Origin: Candidatus Bipolaricaulota bacterium
GTDB lineage: Bacteria; Bipolaricaulota; Bipolaricaulia; Bipolaricaulales; Bipolaricaulaceae
Direction: 5' to 3'
Length of the DNA: 60,439 bases
Assembly (NCBI GenBank): GCA_026418075.1
Contig: JAOACA010000004.1
Span: 1 to 60,439 of the forward strand
Part shown: one piece after another, positions 59,638-60,439 of the stretch
How the letters are laid out: each line of letters starts with the position of its first letter
Numbering within the stretch: the stretch's first letter is position 1
Notes under the pieces: generated by a model
The model's database searches: none
The model's input: only the letters and a program-made list of their open reading frames with translations
Told to the model about the DNA's origin: nothing
Program-made: the position numbers and the translations under genes

Positions 59638-60439
59638 CCGACCTCCACGACGAGGACCCCGTGGGGGTCCACGGTCCCCCGGGATCCGGGGGGAAGAAGG
59701 GTTGTCGCATCAGACCCGAGGACGACCGCTGGGCCGGCGATCCCGTCGCCGGGGCGGAGCTCCGCCCGGTGGAGGACCCGTGTTCGCACGGGTCCCTCCC
59801 GGCCGAACCAGGCCTGAACTTCCTTTGGGTGGGGGGGCGGCGGGGGGAAGGCCGGGGCGAGCGCGGCCGGGGGAGCGGAGATGCTCGCCCGGACCCGCAG
59901 GGCGACGAGCTCCACGGGCTCCTCCGGGGCGGCGTGGCCGTACCGCCTCCGGTGGGCCTCGTGGAAGTCCCGCTCCAGCGCCGCCACCCACGCCGGGCCG
60001 ATCTCCCCGTCCGGGACGGGGACGTCGAGCTCGTGGGCCTGGCCCACGTAGCGGAGGGCGGCGACGGCGGTGAAGCGGAGGCCCTCCCGGAGCCCGGGGA
60101 GTCCATCGGCGGCCTCCCGCCGCAGGCGCCGTAGAAGCGCGGCGAGCTCGGCCGGGGCCAGATCCCGCAGCGGGCGGACGAGCCCCTGGCTCCGCTCGTG
60201 CCCGAGCTCGGCGAGGAGGAGTCCGAGGGCGGAGAGGACCCCGGCCGTGGGGGGGATGAGCACGGTGGGGATCCCGAGCCTCCGGGCGAGGGAAACCCCG
60301 TGGAGGGGCCCGGCCCCGCCGAAGGCAAGGAGCGCGAACTCCCGCGGGTCGTGCCCCCGCTCCACGGACACGACGCGAATCGCCCGCTCCATCGCCGCGT
60401 CGGCGACCTCGAGGATCCCCAGCGCCGCCTCCTCCACGG
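59634..60439 (-). CDS. hyuA: Hydantoinase A / acetone-carboxylase-type subunit, 5' part outside window
   Basis: Only the C-terminal 268 or so residues are visible. ALLAFGGAGPLHGVSLARRLGIPTVLIPPTAGVLSALGLLLAE in overlapping phrases is the conserved HyuA C-terminal ATPase-like motif, and GPAVVLGSDATTLLPPGSRG the final beta-domain. The full gene is normally about 650-700 codons, so more than half lies beyond 60439. It forms the ATP-dependent partner of HyuB. Confidence 0.9.
   Translation of the reverse strand, partial: VEEAALGILEVADAAMERAIRVVSVERGHDPREFALLAFGGAGPLHGVSLARRLGIPTVLIPPTAGVLSALGLLLAELGHERSQGLVRPLRDLAPAELAALLRRLRREAADGLPGLREGLRFTAVAALRYVGQAHELDVPVPDGEIGPAWVAALERDFHEAHRRRYGHAAPEEPVELVALRVRASISAPPAALAPAFPPPPPHPKEVQAWFGREGPVRTRVLHRAELRPGDGIAGPAVVLGSDATTLLPPGSRGTVDPHGVLVVEVG

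Overview
This window is one contig from a GC-rich, densely packed bacterial genome: third codon positions are almost all G or C, Leu is mostly CTC, Arg CGG, and GTG starts are common. A D-Ala-D-Ala ligase, TlyA, an NfeD/flotillin pair, CCA-encoding tRNAs and promoters of the TTGACA/TAnnnT type show it is bacterial. The Taq-type M32 carboxypeptidase, ferredoxin-type modules, a PflA-like radical SAM enzyme and a Thermotoga-like serA/DUF1015 cluster fit an uncultured, possibly thermophilic lineage. Bipolaricaulota (Acetothermia) is a guess from style only. There are no rRNA genes, insertion sequences, prophage genes or CRISPR arrays.

Layout. 1-6.4 kb: end of a Mut7-C protein, facing a minus-strand housekeeping operon (nitrilase-type hydrolase, xth, ddl, metallo-beta-lactamase-fold protein, aminotransferase, tlyA, GNAT). 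6.5-7.9 kb: a zincin-HEPN fusion translationally coupled to a macro-domain protein. 7.9-17.6 kb: small envelope proteins, an MFS transporter, an M20 peptidase, tRNA-Pro(GGG) with a terminator, a lipid-type glycosyltransferase, an ABC-2 exporter, YjbQ, an NYN-domain protein, a ZIP transporter and a lysophospholipase-like hydrolase. 17.6-20.3 kb: nfeD-floA, a 43-residue ORF, and a non-coding stretch ending in a strong terminator. 20.3-25.3 kb: a membrane protein, an unusually fused dye-linked dehydrogenase pair, then a gene-poor kilobase. 25.3-32.3 kb: a minus-strand operon (NitT/TauT-type ABC importer, NAD kinase, PmbA/TldE, M32) plus a histone-deacetylase-fold enzyme. 32.3-37.2 kb: Maf and radical SAM genes, then serine biosynthesis (class V aminotransferase, serA, DUF1015). 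37.2-40.8 kb: a DOMON protein with a small membrane partner, carbonic anhydrase, a P-loop kinase, a cysteine-rich Fe-S protein and tRNA-Pro(UGG).

The most distinctive part is 40.9-57.1 kb: fifteen co-directional, mostly overlapping or touching genes behind one clear promoter. They encode a complete Liv-type importer (livHMGF plus binding protein), a KASIII/HMG-CoA-synthase-like enzyme with altered catalytic residues, an SDR dehydrogenase, two acyl-CoA ligases, a thiolase with its DUF35 partner, three alpha/beta hydrolases (two of them tandem duplicates) and a propionate/acetate-CoA ligase. It reads as a pathway that imports a carboxylic or branched/aromatic compound, activates it with CoA and cleaves it by C-C and ester hydrolysis. 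The substrate cannot be read from sequence. It converges on a hyuA-hyuB-acyltransferase operon in which the acyltransferase carries a single-base frameshift.

Two genome-wide habits stand out. Several operon-leading genes have a -10 box 6-11 nt before the start codon and no Shine-Dalgarno sequence, which implies leaderless transcripts. Four convergent gene pairs end on one shared palindromic CTAG that supplies a TAG stop to both strands.
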